From Microcebus murinus (taxonomy: Eukaryota; Chordata; Mammalia; Primates; Cheirogaleidae): 64,000 nucleotides of DNA. The notes below the pieces were generated by a model. The model saw only the letters and a list, made by a program, of their open reading frames with translations, was not told where the DNA came from and ran no database searches. The position numbers and the translations under genes were made by a program. The stretch covers positions 17,981,537 through 18,045,536 of the forward strand of contig NC_134107.1 in assembly GCF_040939455.1 (NCBI RefSeq). Reading direction: 5' to 3'. Position 1 is the first letter of the stretch. Every line of letters begins with the position of its first letter. Shown one piece after another: positions 24,569 to 37,004 of the stretch.

Positions 24569-25501
24569 TTACTGAGATTTTTTCCCAAATAGTTTTTGGA
24601 AAGCAGCTTTTACATCCTTATTCCTCAAACTGTAGATCAAGGGATTCAACATGGGGATGATGACAGTATAGAACACAGAAGCCCACTTGTCTTGGTCCAG
24701 GGAGTAGCTGGATGTTGGCCTCAGGTACATAAACATGACTGTGCCATAGAAAAGTGTGACGCCTGTCAGGTGAGACCCACAGGTGGAGAATGCCTTCAGA
24801 CGGCCTTCACCTGAGCGTATTCTGATGATTGCAACAAGAATGAAGGCATACGAGATGAAGATGATGAGTATGGTACTGAATTCAATGAAGCCACACAGAC
24901 TAAAGAGCAAGATCTCACTGATGTAGGTGTCTGAGCAAGAGAGGGCCAACAATGGTGGAATTTCACAGAAGAAATGGTTGATGATATTGGAGCTACAGTA
25001 ACTCAGGCTGAAGGTGAGGGACGTGTGGGCTATTAAACTCACTAGACCAGCCAGGTAAGAGCCCAGCATGAGAGCCAAGCAGACCCGCTTGGACATGAGG
25101 GTGCTGTAGTGGAGGGGCCGGCAGATGGCCACAAAACGATCATAGGCCATGGCAGCCAGGACATAGCACTCAGCGTCCACAAAACCTACAAAGAAAGCAA
25201 ACTGGGTGGCACAGCTAGAGAAGGAAATAACTTTGTGCTTTGTTAACAAGTCAGCCAGCATCCTGGGGGCAATGGCTGTGGAGTAGCCCAGGTCGACAAA
25301 GGAGAGATTGCAGAGGAAAAAATACATGGGTGTGTGCAGCTGAGTGTCTGTTATAATCAGGATAATCATACCCACATTCCCCACTACATTGACCAGGTAG
25401 ACAACAAGGAAGACCACAAAGAAGATGATCTGCAGCTGAGGGTCCTGTGTGATGCCCATAAAGATAAACTCAGTCACCACTGAGTGGTTTTCTTTATCCA
25501 T
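24569..25501 (-). CDS. OR5AR1: Olfactory receptor OR5AR1
   Basis: Odorant receptor (class A GPCR) of olfactory neurons; 310 residues, full length, no break. Seen: glycosylation site NHS at 5-7, GN of TM1 at 41-42, [19 protein letters not shown] at 55-73, cysteine 97, [15 protein letters not shown] at 118-132, [10 protein letters not shown] at the TM6 start, and [19 protein letters not shown] near the C-terminus. The N-terminus ([19 protein letters not shown]) and nearly the whole chain match human OR5AR1 as remembered. The ATG at 25501 is the only methionine that fits the family start. In human the locus is listed as gene/pseudogene; here the DR of the MAYDRF motif and the frame are intact. 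Divergent to the family-2-like receptor 8 kb away. Confidence 0.95.
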   Translation of the reverse strand: MDKENHSVVTEFIFMGITQDPQLQIIFFVVFLVVYLVNVVGNVGMIILIITDTQLHTPMYFFLCNLSFVDLGYSTAIAPRMLADLLTKHKVISFSSCATQFAFFVGFVDAECYVLAAMAYDRFVAICRPLHYSTLMSKRVCLALMLGSYLAGLVSLIAHTSLTFSLSYCSSNIINHFFCEIPPLLALSCSDTYISEILLFSLCGFIEFSTILIIFISYAFILVAIIRIRSGEGRLKAFSTCGSHLTGVTLFYGTVMFMYLRPTSSYSLDQDKWASVFYTVIIPMLNPLIYSLRNKDVKAAFQKLFGKKSQ

Positions 25502-25504
25502 TGT

Positions 25505-26720
25505 TCCAATTGTATGTGTACTTGGGTTTGGTTTATCGATGAATGTAGTAAATTCACTGTCTCAGAAAATATTCAAACTAAAGATAAGCAATCATATGTC
25601 AGAGATATAAAAAATGGATATATTTCTACAATAAATGAAGGCTTTTTGGGGGGGTGATTCTTAAAAGTCCTTCCACTAATTAGATTCTATGACTAATAAT
25701 AGAATAACTCTTCTGCTCATGCCCAGTTACAACAGGAGAAGACATTAGCTTTTTGGGAATGGCAAGTTCCACTTCTTCAATGACCTGTTGCTCTGAAGTC
25801 ATTTATCACAGGGTACCAGATGTTTGACCTGGTCTGTACAATTACCCATCACATTAAGTAAAGAAAAGAAGGTTTGATAGTTCTTTCATTCTTTCTAAAA
25901 CAGAGAAATTATAAATAAAGATAAACATTAATTTTCATTCCAGGTGAACATAGATAAGAAAACAAATGATCCAAGGATCTCAAAGTATAACACATCATAT
26001 ATACATACAGAAAGTAAAATACTTAGAGCAGAAAGTCAGAAATATAAGAAAAGGCAGTAGAAAATAATAACTTTTTAAAAGCCAGAAGTTACTATTTACT
26101 ATATACCACAATTTATTGAATGCTTTAAATGTGTTACATAATTTCATCCTCATAACTCTATAAAGCAGGTACCATTGCCACTTATATCTGAAAAAAACAA
26201 GGCTAGATATTAAGTAACCTTAACAAAGTCAATAGCCAGTAAATAACACAGCAGACTCTGTGTTAGAGTCTGCCTGACTCTAGGGTCCATTTCACTTTGT
26301 TGCCTTCTGATGTTATATGTGCTTTGATAGAATTTAAATCCCTATTTTTGCACCTGTTTGTTTTTCTTGTCCTGTCAATCATGGGTGGGCACAGAATTAG
26401 TCCTTTGGTTTCACTGATCTTAAGAAGCATTCAGGGTGAGACATGGGGCATAATCAGGGTGAAGACACAGCTGTGTCTTTGGACAATTTTATTCCTTAAC
26501 CAGAAGCTATTGTAGAGTTCAGCTCAGAGTTAAGATTCAAAGATGCCTCACTCAGGGGGGAATAGAGAGAGTGTTATCCAACTCAATGATTAGATAGGAA
26601 CATGCTTTTGTTAGGCTTTTTTGTTGGATGAATATCTGATCAATTGCAGAATTTTAAGAGGGCAGTGGGTAAAACCAAATCCATTTAAACCAAACTAAAA
26701 TAAAAGACAAAGTAATTTAG
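25505..26720. other. Intergenic, upstream of OR5AR1
   Basis: Expected to contain the OR5AR1 promoter and leader exon, not identifiable by eye. A MIR fossil occupies about 26105-26285. Confidence 0.35.
26105..26285 (-). repeat. MIR fossil SINE
   Basis: Minus-strand MIR order: ATTTCATCCTCATAACTC, AAAGCAGGTACCATTGCC, AAGTAACCTTAACAAAGTC, GTCTGCCTGACTC. Confidence 0.65.
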
Positions 26721-27148
26721 AAATAAGTAGCTGAATAGTACTCCATGGTATACATACACCACATTTGATTAGTCCACTAAAAAAAAATGGTGACCTAGCA
26801 CCTCTTCTATTATCCTGGATAGAGCTGGAACCCATTCTACTAAGTGAAGTATCACAAGAATGGAGAAACAAGTGCCACATGTACTCACCATCATATTGGT
26901 ATTAACTGGTCAACACTTAAGTGTACATATAGTAATAACATTTATCGGGTGTTGGGCAGATGAGAGGGGGGAAGAGGGAATGGGCATGTACACACTTAAT
27001 GGGTGTGGTGCATACCGTTTGGGGGATCGACACGCTTGAAGTTCTGACTTGGGCAGGGTAAAGACAATATATGTAACCTAAATATTTGTACCTCTGTAAT
27101 ATGCTGAAATAATTTTTTTTAAAAAAGAAAGAAAAGAAAGAAGTAGCA
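26717..27148 (+). mobile_element. 5'-truncated L1, strepsirrhine type
   Basis: Plus-strand L1 3' end from AATAGTACTCCATGGTATAC through GACAATATATGTAACC to an A-rich tail at 27118-27140. Possible decayed target-site duplication AGAAATAAGTAGC (left) and AGAAAGAAGTAGC (right). Confidence 0.82.
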
Positions 27149-27149
27149 T

Positions 27150-27543
27150 CCTCTACCTAAACCTAAAGGAAAAAGAACAGACTATACCTTCTTTAATTCA
27201 TTTGCTGTTTAAAAAATAAGAGACAGCAGAATAGTACTATGTGTCTTTCATGTGGTTGTGGACATTAGTAAGATTATCCTAAATACTAGGATTGAAAAAT
27301 GATAGAAAACGTTCCTTCATCTTTCAATTTCCACATAGACTATAATCAACAACAAAAAGAGTCTCTAATAATCTGATATATTGTCTCAAAAGTTAATAGT
27401 TTGTAGTTATATCTATTCCTGTTCAATAGATGCTTAATATGCTATGTATGTGTGAATCATTGCATACATTATGTCTACTAGAAAACAGAGAATAAAAAGA
27501 TGTGATTGGGAGAAATTATTTGAAAACATATATATGAAAACAT
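27150..27543. other. Intergenic, nothing recognised
   Basis: AT-rich stretch without gene or clear repeat. Confidence 0.4.
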
Positions 27544-27584
27544 AAAGAAATTGTATCCATACATCTACTTGAAATTGCTTAAAG

Positions 27585-27639
<55 letters not shown>

Positions 27640-27652
27640 AATTGTATCCATA
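27544..27652 (+). mobile_element. Ultra-short poly(A) retro-insertion with 18-bp duplication
   Basis: AAAGAAATTGTATCCATA occurs at 27544-27561 and again, identical, at 27635-27652. Between them are only 23 bases (27562-27584) followed by about 50 uninterrupted A. This is the anatomy of an L1-machinery insertion whose 5' end was cut back to almost nothing. The perfect duplication and pure A-tail suggest it is recent. Confidence 0.85.
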
Positions 27653-27774
27653 GTATATAAAGAAATTTTAAGACTCAGTAATAATAAATCAAACAGTCCA
27701 ATAAGAATAGCCAAAGATTTCAAGATACTTACTGAAGAAGATATATGAATAGCAAATAAATGCATGAAAAACCC

Positions 27775-28500
27775 TCAAATATTCATACTAAAGAAATGCA
27801 AATTAAAATCACAATGAAATATTACTACTAGATACTAAAATTTAATATTTATTGAAATGGTGAAAATTTTAAAACTCTGACCATACTAAGTGTTGACAAG
27901 GAAGTGGAGGAATTAAAACTTCCATCATTGTTGGCAGGCATGAAAAATAGTACAGTCACTTTGGAAAACACTTTGGAAGTTTCTTATAAAATCAAACATG
28001 TACATAGTACATTTATGATGCAGTTTTTTTAAACAAAAATTCTGGATACAACCTAAATATCCATCTGTGGATGACAGGATAAATAATTTGTGGTATGTCC
28101 ATAAAATGGAATACCTCTCAACAATGAAAAGAAACAGATTATTGATACATGTATTAATAACATGATAGATGGATTTCAAAATAATCAGGCTGAGAGAAAA
28201 AACAAGAGATAAAAAGAGTATATCTTCCATGATTCCATTTGTAAAAATCTAGAAAATGCAGGATAATCAATGCTGACAGAAAGCAGATCACTGATTTCCC
28301 AGGTAGAGGTGTGTAAAGAGGAGCAGGAGGGAGGGGGTACTGAGAGGCATGAGGAAGCATCTGGGGATGACGGATTAGTTTACTCTCTTGATGATGATGA
28401 TGGTTTCAAGGATGTATACATACATTAAAACATAGAATTTTATACTTTAAATATATTCGAATCATTGTAGGTCAGTTATACCTCAATAAAGCTGTTAAAA
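27775..28500 (+). mobile_element. Old L1 3' region
   Basis: Plus-strand ORF2 end and 3' UTR of an old L1: AAAGAAATGCAAATTAAAATC, CAACCTAAATATCCATCTG, GTATGTCCATAAAATGGAATAC, and a 3' end with GGTCAGTTATACCTCAATAAAG. No open frame of note. Confidence 0.75.
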
Positions 28501-28504
28501 GTAA

Positions 28505-30285
28505 GAGTACTTGCTGCTATTCAGCTCAGCTAATTCTCAGTACATGTGAATTCAGATATCACTTCAGAGGTTAGGTTGATGAGGAAACAAAATCCTGGGC
28601 TGAGAGGACATGCAAAGTCACACTGTGAGTTAGTTGCAGAGTTAATCATTGAATCTGGACCATAGAGTGCTGTGTTCATTTTATCCTACTGCTTCATGTA
28701 GCAAGTTGAAAATAACCCATCAGGAAAAATGAAAACAAAACAAAACAAACAAAAAAAAAGAGAGTGATCAATCATTTGTCAGTGTGTTCATTCACTTTAG
28801 CAAGAGAGAAATAATCCTATTGTTGAAAACGGAAGGACCCATTTGGCTGACTTTATAATTTTATAGATGAGGAAGCAGATCAAGACACCAATCATTCAAA
28901 TGCAGAGCAACACCACACTGCAGTGTTTAGAGGAATAGGAGATACCTTGAAGAACGCAGCACCAGCCATGAGCACTCTACTCTGCAGCTGGGTATGTGTC
29001 AGTCAAGTAATTTCACTCTACTGGAAAATGTGATTAGAAAACTATTCTCTCCTCCATTATAGATTCCAGGCAATGTATGAGAAGCTGCTTCACTAATCAT
29101 AAATCACCCTGCCTGTTCTCTTTTATGCTGAATGGACAAATCCAGGCTTTACCATTTACTACTAATAATTCCCAGCACAATACTCATCTTCTTGAAGTCA
29201 TAGCGTTTCATCTGTTAATTGTGGTTAATAATGCCTACCTTAATAACTTCCTGTAAAAATGGGTTAGAATATATACAAAGTGCTGAGTTCAGCGACTGTC
29301 TTGTGCTAAGTGCTTAATGGTTTGGTCATTGAGTTTAAGTGTAGACATTTCAATTCAGTAGATGAGTATGTATTGGTAACTCCTAGAAAAAAAATGTTCA
29401 GTGATTATTCTATAGAGACTGTGTATCATGAACTGCCTTAACCTTTAGGGAGACATGATTTTAATTCTATAGTACTTCCATTAAGTAATAAATCACACAA
29501 AGATGAAGCTACAATATTCAAAATCAGGGCTTGACTAAGAAAAAAGGAAAGAAAACCTTTGCACTTTTTTTGTGAGTCTCATGTAGCTAAAGCATAGCCC
29601 TTCTGACTTGAAGAAATGGTAGAATATTGAGTAAATAAGCAGATTCCTTTGTTAACAATAAACAATTATTTAATGATACACCAGCAAAAGTTTTATCTTA
29701 AGAAAGCAAATACAGGAAAATATATTTTATTTTAATTTTTTTCCAGTACTCCCACTTCTGGGTGCATATCTAATTTTATTTCAATAAAATTACTAAATCA
29801 AACAGTTTTTCTTAATAAGAAATAGCTGGAGGAAATGTCTGATTTTAGTAACCTGATGTAAAACTGAAATGCACATATTTTTGTTGCAAAAATAGGTTAG
29901 TTATTGATGTTCTCTGCTAGTCCATTATTAATTCATAGCATGTTCATTAATAGTTAAGCTATTATCTTTAGTTAGAAAATTATATAGAAGAAACTTAATA
30001 AATGTCCTAATTGTTTTTCTTTGTCCTTGCAATTAGCCATCATAACTTGAATTCTCCATTAACGTACATTTGTATAAATGTATATTAGTACGCTAACACT
30101 GTAGTTCTATTAGTATATTAGTAAACAAGATAGCTGATGTTTCTACTCCCATATAAGAAACATTCTGTTTAGGAAAGCTTTCTCATAATAAAATTTTCTA
30201 TAGAATTAATTCATGCAATGGTAAGATTGTGTGTTATTATGATGTATAGTATTCTGTAGTGTAAGCTTTCTTTTTAAATTTATTT
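28505..30285. other. Intergenic, ancient repeats only
   Basis: MIR-like stretches near 28550-28690 (minus) and 29150-29330 (plus). The rest is unremarkable AT-rich DNA with no gene. Confidence 0.4.
29150..29330 (+). repeat. MIR fossil SINE
   Basis: CTTTACCATTTACTAC, TTGTGGTTAATAATGCCTACC, AAAGTGCTGAGTTCAG in plus-strand MIR order. Confidence 0.55.
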
Positions 30286-30412
30286 TTATTTTTTTATTTC
30301 AGCATATTATGGGGGTAAAAATGTGAAGGTTACATATATTGCCTTTGCCACCCCTCCCCCTGAGTCAGAACTCTAAGGGTGACCATCCCCCAGACAGTGT
30401 GCCTCGCACTCA
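30275..30412 (-). mobile_element. Short 5'-truncated L1
   Basis: TTTCAGCATATTATGGGGGT followed by the AGTCAGAACTCTAAGG and CCCCCAGACAGTG blocks of the strepsirrhine L1 3' UTR, minus strand. Confidence 0.85.
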
Positions 30413-30414
30413 GG

Positions 30415-31340
30415 AAAATATATTTTAGATTTCTATGTATCACCTGTTTTTCAAGCTCATAGGAAAAGAATACTGGAGTAAAGTTCTGGAGATCCTGGTT
30501 ATAGTCCTATATCTTTTTTTAAATAATTAATAATTTGATATTGTTGAATTGCTACATTTGGTGTAGCTTCCTTATCTGTGAAATAGATGAATACAAATTC
30601 TGGGGAATACAAATTCTATAGAAACTTCCATTTCTAGAATTTTCTAAATTCAGACTTATAATGAGATACCTAAAGCCAAAGAGATGATCTATGTCTCATT
30701 TTAAAATATTAAAATGACATGAACCTGATGCCAAACAGAACCCACACTCAAAGGAAAACCGGATGGTATAATGCTCTACCCCAATATGTCACATCATTTT
30801 CTAAATACTGATGCGTGACCTCACCTGTTTTCTATCTTTTGGTGACATGTTCCTCTTCTTTGATGGGTTATACTGAATACGTATTTTGAAAAGAACCCAC
30901 AGATGATGAATTACTCTTGTAGTTCTCTGAGCTACTTACTCATCCCACCTTTGCTCCTTTGTGCAGAAAATATTTAAGAGAGTCACAAACAATTCCCAGA
31001 AGAGGTTGTGATGAAATGTTTTCTACACTCACAGGAGACTCAAAGATTTGATAAGCTATAATACTCTCTAAGGAATTTCACTCTCTCTTCCTTCAACAGT
31101 AATGATGAAAGAAGGAAACACAAGGGGATTTTCTAAGGACACTCTAGAGATGACTGAATCAGTCATAAGCACTGCATGCATGGGCTGTTTTGTGCAGCCC
31201 AAAGATGCCTATGTGTTGTGATTTTTAGGGGTAATTGACAAAGGTCTTTTTGCTGATACGTTAAAGATCTTTCAAAGAAGATGAAATGTTTCATGTTCTA
31301 TGGAGTAGCATTAATGTGTTGCTATAGTGGTTAAAGAAAA
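30415..31340. other. Intergenic, nothing recognised
   Basis: No gene or confident repeat. A direct repeat of GGAATACAAATTCT-like sequence near 30590-30615 is minor. Confidence 0.35.
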
Positions 31341-31344
31341 AAAG

Positions 31345-31530
31345 TAATTTATATTTAAAAACAAATAAAAAGAGACACAGGGAAACTTTGGGAGATGTTA
31401 GATAACTCTGTTGCCTTGATTGTGATGTTGGTATCACAGGTGTTCCCATACATTTAAACTTATCATTTTGTACACATTAAAAATATGTGTAGTTCTTGTA
31501 GATCAATTATACACAAATAAACCTGTTTAG
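31345..31530 (+). mobile_element. Possible old L1 3' UTR piece
   Basis: GATGTTGGTATCACAGGTG, CACATTAAAAATATGTG and GATCAATTATACACAAATAAA resemble the terminal part of old L1 3' UTRs. Interrupted by the next L1. Confidence 0.4.
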
Positions 31531-31561
31531 AAATAATTTCTTTTTTTGTTTGTTTCCCCCA

Positions 31562-34135
31562 TTTCACTGTGGTGTATTCCTTTTTTATTTCAGCATACTA
31601 TAGGGGTACAAATATTTAGTTTACTTATATTGCCTTGCCCCACCCAAGTCAGAGCTTCAAGCATGTCCATCCCACAGATGGTGCCCACCTCACTCATTAG
31701 GTGTGTATTTACCCTTCCCTTTCTCCCCCCTCCCATCTTCCCAATATCCAGTGAATATTATTACTATATGTGCACTTAAGTGTTGATCAGTTAATACCAA
31801 TATGATCGTGAGTACATGTGGTGCTTGATTTTCCAGTCTTATGGTGCTTTACTTAGAAGAATGGGCTCCAGCTTTATCCAGGATAATACAAAAGGTGCTA
31901 TATCACCGTTGTTTCTTGTGGCTGAGTAGAACTCCATGGTAGACATATACCACATTTTATTAATTTACTCATGTATTGATGGGCACTTGGGTTGTTTCCA
32001 CATCTTTGCAATTTTGAATAGTGCTGCTATAAACATTATAGTGCAGGTATCTCTTTTATAAAGTGTCTTGTTGTTTTGGGTAGATGCCCAGTAATGGAAT
32101 TGCTGGATCAAATGATAAATCTACTTGTATCTCTTTGAGATATCTCCATATTACTTTCCATGGATGTTGTACAGGTTTGCAGTCCCATTGACAGTGTATG
32201 AGTGTCCCTATTTCTCTACATCCATGCCTACATTTATTGTTTTGGGACTTTTTGATAAAAGCCATTCTCACTGGAGATAAGTGATATCTCATTGTGGTTT
32301 TGATTTGCATTTTCCTGATGATCAGAGATGGTGAGCATTTTTTCATATACTTGTTGGCTATTTGTCTATCTTCTTTTGAATACTTTTTTCAAATATTTGC
32401 CCACTTTTTGATAGGGTTGTTTGATTTTTTTCTTGCTGATTTTCCTGAGTTCTATATAGATTCTTGTTATCAGCCCTTTTTCAGATGTGTAACATGCAAA
32501 TATTTTCTCCCATTCTGTAGGTATTCTGTTTGCTTTTTTGATAGTTTCCTTGGCTGTGCAGAAGCTTTTTTATTTGATCAGGCCCCATTCATTTATTTTT
32601 GTTGTTGCTGTGATTGCCTTTGGAGTCTTCTTCTTAAATTCTTTGCCTAGGCCAATTATAGACATTGAGCTTTATAAGAGCTTTACCAACATTTTCTTCT
32701 AGAATTCTTATAGTTTCATGCCTTAGGTTTCTGTTTGTTACTCACTGTGAATTGATTTTTGTGAGAGGTTAAAGGTGCAGATCCCATTTCAGTCTTTTAC
32801 ATGTGGCTATCCAATTTTCCCAGCACCTATTATTGAATAAGGACTCTTTTCCCTAGTGTATGTTTTTGTCTTCTTTTTCAAAGATTAGATGGCTATGAGG
32901 ATGGTTTTATATCTCAGTTCTGTTCCACTGGTCTATGTCTCTGTTCTTGTGCCAGTCCCATGCTATTTTAGTTATCATACCTTGGATATAGCTTAAAGTC
33001 TGGTAAACTGATGCTTCCCAGTTTGTTCTTTTTGCATAGAATTGCTTTTGCTATACAAGCATCTTGAACTCCCTAGAGTTCTGTGCCAGAACGGCACTAG
33101 GAGGGGGAGGGACTGGTCTGAGCTACTGCTGGAGGGAATTAGGAGACAGGTAACTGGCCCCTGGCAGTCAGTGGGTCCAGAACAATGGAGGTGAACACTA
33201 AGTAGGGGACTCTAACCTGGAAACTGCTGTGGGCAGATAGGCCAGCTCAGGGAGGGTCACAAAGAGCTACATCTTCTGCTGGACAGGCGTGAGATCACAA
33301 GAGGGTGACAAAAAAGAGAAAATGAGCATCCAGATGACTCAGCTCCTGAATCCCGCACCTGCCAACTCCTGAACAGTTGCCCCCAGTGCTAGTGCTCTGC
33401 GGGCTGGTGGTCGCCACTTTTGAGGTCCACAATCCCAATGCTGAGGTGCCCTGTGGTGTTGGACAGCTCCAATCCCTACACTGGGTACTGTCACAACAAG
33501 CTCTGCCCTTACATGACTTATGGTCAATTAGCCAGGCCCCATTTTGATGGGTGAATTCTGAACACTTCCCCAGTCGTGGGAGTCTTACACCTGCGTGATT
33601 TACAGGCGCTAGGGCCCTGGGTGAACTGGGGCACCAACCTCTTCCCCTAGCCAGCAACTTTCACACTGAAAGCTGTAGGCTCCACCCCTGGAGGCAGGGA
33701 GAGACAAGAAAAGCAACTTTTCCTGTGCAACTAGCATGAATCTGTGGAGCCTTGGCACAGATTGATGGTTGACAGCCAAGTGAATTTGCTTGTCAGACTG
33801 GTTTAGGTCATCCAGTACGATCATATCTGTGGGGCTGAATTTCCACATCTGGTCAACTGCCAACAGTGGGGTCTGTGGGCAGGGAAGAAAAATCCTGAAA
33901 AAAGGCAACAATAGGTGCACCAAGTAACCCCTCCCATCAGGAGCAGCCTCCCAAGTGTGGTATTAAAAGCATTCCCACTTAGAACTGGAACCAGACAAAG
34001 TGGCCCTCTATCAGTGCTTCTATTCAAGATACTGCTGCAAGTCCTGGCCAGAGCAATCAGACAACAGAAAGAAATAAAGGGCATCCAAATGGGTCTCCAA
34101 AGGGTTGAAATACAGTTGGAATTGCAATGGGATTC
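31562..34135 (-). mobile_element. L1 with inverted 5' part: 5' UTR joined to ORF2
   Basis: 31562 to about 33060 is minus-strand L1 (3' UTR and ORF2 C-terminal half). About 33061-33900 reads as L1 5' UTR on the plus strand, recognised by CTGTAGGCTCCACCCCTGGA and its flanks. At about 33955 the plus strand passes directly to the ORF2 reverse transcriptase region (decodes [14 protein letters not shown] and [13 protein letters not shown]). ORF1 and the endonuclease part of ORF2 are missing between them. No functional frame survives. Confidence 0.75.
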
Positions 34136-34329
34136 ATGGGTGTTACTTGTTGGAAGAGAAGAAAATGTTTTTTTGTTGTTGTTGTTTGTGACTTATAAAC
34201 TTCTCATCTGAGGAAAATGCCCATTCTCTGGGTCTGTGTCATTCTGTGGCTGTTTTTGCTTTTGGTGACTCTATGAGGGGAAAATATCCTTATAACAATG
34301 ATGACTGAATGGGTGTTTCCTGCTTATAA

Positions 34330-34500
34330 AATCATTCCATTTTCCTTACTTCATTTCATTGTCACAACCTGCAATGATGCACATAGACCAGGTAATATTA
34401 TGCCCAGCCTTATACAAATGTGGAGACTGAGGTATGAAGTATGTAAGTGACCTAGCCAAGTTCAGTTAAGGACACTAAATTAACGTCTGAAATTGGTTTT
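34330..34500 (-). repeat. MIR fossil SINE
   Basis: TTCATTGTCACAACCTGC, AGGTAATATTATGCCCAGC, GTAAGTGACCTAGCCAAG in minus-strand MIR order. Confidence 0.6.
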
Positions 34501-34734
34501 GGATTCATGTCTTCTAATCCAGTCACCCTTATTTAATGCGCAACTGAAAATGCAGGCAAATTCTCATTGCCTTATTTTGCCAAGAAGAATAAAGCTTTAG
34601 AAGAAATAGGGAATCAGAGAAAGCCACATAATGATGGCCCTAGAGAAGATGAATTTTAACTGGGTTGAATTCCTGCCACTTAATTTTCCTTGAGTTTGAG
34701 TTTCCTGGCATGAGAATGATAGAGCTTTCACTGT

Positions 34735-34965
34735 GAACTCAGATATTCCTGAATCTGAAACTCTACTCCACCATTTCCTACCTGTTATATCAAGAAAATT
34801 GCTTAACCTTCCTAAACCTACTGTTTTTCATCTAATTCATGAGGTTAATTATAGCACCTTGCCTATGGGCCTATAAGGAAGATAAAAGGGAATAATGTCC
34901 ATGAAGGGTATAGCTTAGAACTTATTGATAGTATATGTTCATAAATACTGGTAAGAATTTTATTT
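34735..34965 (+). repeat. MIR fossil SINE
   Basis: GAATCTGAAACTCTACTCC, TTGCTTAACCTTCCTAAACC, GAGGTTAATTATAGCACC, AGGAAGATAAAAGGGAATAA in plus-strand MIR order. Confidence 0.6.
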
Positions 34966-35490
34966 AGCAATTCCAATTCTGGGTATTTATTAAAAAATTA
35001 TTGAAATGAGAATATAAAGGAAATGGCTTCAATGTTCATTAAAGCACTATTTGTAATAGCCAAGATGTGGAGATAACCTAACTGTCCATCAGTGGACAAA
35101 TGGATAAAAAAATGTGTGGTGTATACATACAATGAAATATTATTCAGCCTTAATGACAGAAATTCTTCAATATGCAATAACATAGATTAACATTGAAGAT
35201 TTTATGCAAAGTGAAGAATCCAGTCACAGAGAAACAAATACTGTATGATTCTACTTATATTAAATACATAAAATAGTCAAATTCATAGAATCAAACAATA
35301 GAATGGTAGTTGCCAGAGCATGGAGGAAGAAAAAAATAGGAGCTGCTAGTCAATAGACATAAAATTGTATTTATGCAAGATGAATAAGTTCTAGAGATTT
35401 GCTTTGTAACACTGCACCTATAGAAAACAATACTGTTTTGTACAGTTAACATATATGTTAAAAGTGTATCTCTCATGATGTGTTCTTACC
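34965..35490 (+). mobile_element. Old L1 3' fragment
   Basis: AGCAATTCCAATTCTGGG, AATAGCCAAGATGTGGAG, CTGTCCATCAGTGGACAAAT, GGTAGTTGCCAGAGCATGG: ORF2 end and 3' UTR of an older L1 on the plus strand. Confidence 0.75.
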
Positions 35491-35494
35491 ACAC

Positions 35495-37000
35495 TGAAAT
35501 GAAAAAGTAATCATTCATAATTAGAATATAGAAGTACTTTTCCAATACTTGATAAAATTTATCTTTCTACCTAACTGGAAAGAATTACATTAACATATTT
35601 TTGTAATCAGAAAATTCTCATGATAAGAAAACTTCAAATGGTTTTCTGCTTATCAGGAGAAACTTCCTGGTGCTGGCTTTCCATGAGAAAGGAGGAGTTT
35701 TTAAGTTGTAGCCCCTTAGGATTGCCATCCATCCATGCATTTTTCCTTTCCTGCCTTGAGTGCATTTTCACTGAGTGTCTACCGCATGTCAGGCAGTCCT
35801 TGCTGTCATGGATATTGCAGGCTACAGGGGAAGACAATTGAATTAAGAAATAATAACTATTAATGATATAAAGTTATACCCGTCATGCTTGCTACAGATC
35901 ACACCACAGTAGGCCTTGACTCAGCAGGGCAGCATCCCTGGGGTGGTGGGTAAAGCTATGCTGAGACTGATAAGAGTGCAAAGATCTGAAGGTGAGTGGC
36001 AGTATGGCCAGGTGAGAGGGAGTGAGGGCAGGGAGGGTGACAAAGTGCTTCAGACACTGGGATCAGGAGCAAAGACCCTGTGGCAGAAAGGGGCATGAAG
36101 ATTTAAAGATAGCGCATACGCTGAAGCAGAGGGAACAAGGCCAGAGTTGTACCCAGTGGGGCTGTTTCGGGGTTTGGTGTTTATTCCAAGAGCCATGGGA
36201 ATCCAGTGGAGGGTTTTGGGTAGGGCTATGACATAACTCTTGGAAGTCACTGAGTGTAAGGAGGCAGAAGCCTGGCTGATGAGGCCACCTTCATTCATAT
36301 GCCCATGGAGCCAGCCCCACAGCATGAAGGGCAGAGGTAAGAAGACCTGCAGGACAGATCATCTAAATCTAACTCAGTGCTCAGCAATCTTGGAAGTTGT
36401 AAAAGCAACAGGCTTTGGTTGTCCTCCTCTGGGAAGGATGTTGAACAAGCATTAGAAATACAGTCAATACCTCACCAGTGCAAATATCAGTCGGGATAGG
36501 GTGAATGAAACAAATTAATTGAGATGGTGAATTCAGAAAAATGATGATTTTTATTGACTAGCAACCCACTAAACAAATTAAAATTTAATAAGTTCAAAAG
36601 TTTAATAAGTTCAATAAAATTCAATAAGTTTTTATTCTTGCCTAGCACCCCTTTTCCTTCGTGATCCTTAATTTTGTTTTATTCTTCTCTTGATTCTCTT
36701 ATAGCATTTCTATATATTTATGAATCCCTAAGCAATCAACACATTGTTTAAGACCCTAAGGAAAAATTAAAATAATAGAAACTTGCGCTCCCACTTCCTT
36801 TTTGTCACTCTGGCCAATGTCATCTTGTGTTTCCTGGCTTCTTATTTGTAGAAGACCTTCAGGGGAGTGGTCATCAGGTATCCTTGGGATGCACATTCCT
36901 GGCAAACCTAGATGTGCCAATGGTGCTAACTGATTCCCAGTTAAGCAGGAAAGGGCTCTTGCACATCCACCAACCCCCTGCAGAGATGCAATTGCATGCA
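35495..37000. other. 3' flank of the desaturase gene
   Basis: Sequence downstream (lower coordinates) of the FADS2B stop codon, so probably part 3' UTR. Minus-strand AATAAA hexamers occur at 36678-36683, 36631-36636 and 36550-36555; I cannot tell which is used. (GCAT)n lies directly after the stop (about 36993-37004). 36585-36630 holds a short tandem repeat of TTTAATAAGTTCAA. 35750-35850 looks like an ancient MIR/L2-class repeat. No other gene seen. Confidence 0.45.
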
Positions 37001-37004
37001 TGCA

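Noticed and set aside
27551..27748. Open frame with a long lysine run
   Set aside because: Translation of the A-run in the poly(A) insertion.
33295..33923. Several overlapping open frames on the minus strand
   Set aside because: They lie in GC-richer L1 5' UTR sequence, which is non-coding; proline- and cysteine-rich text without a domain.
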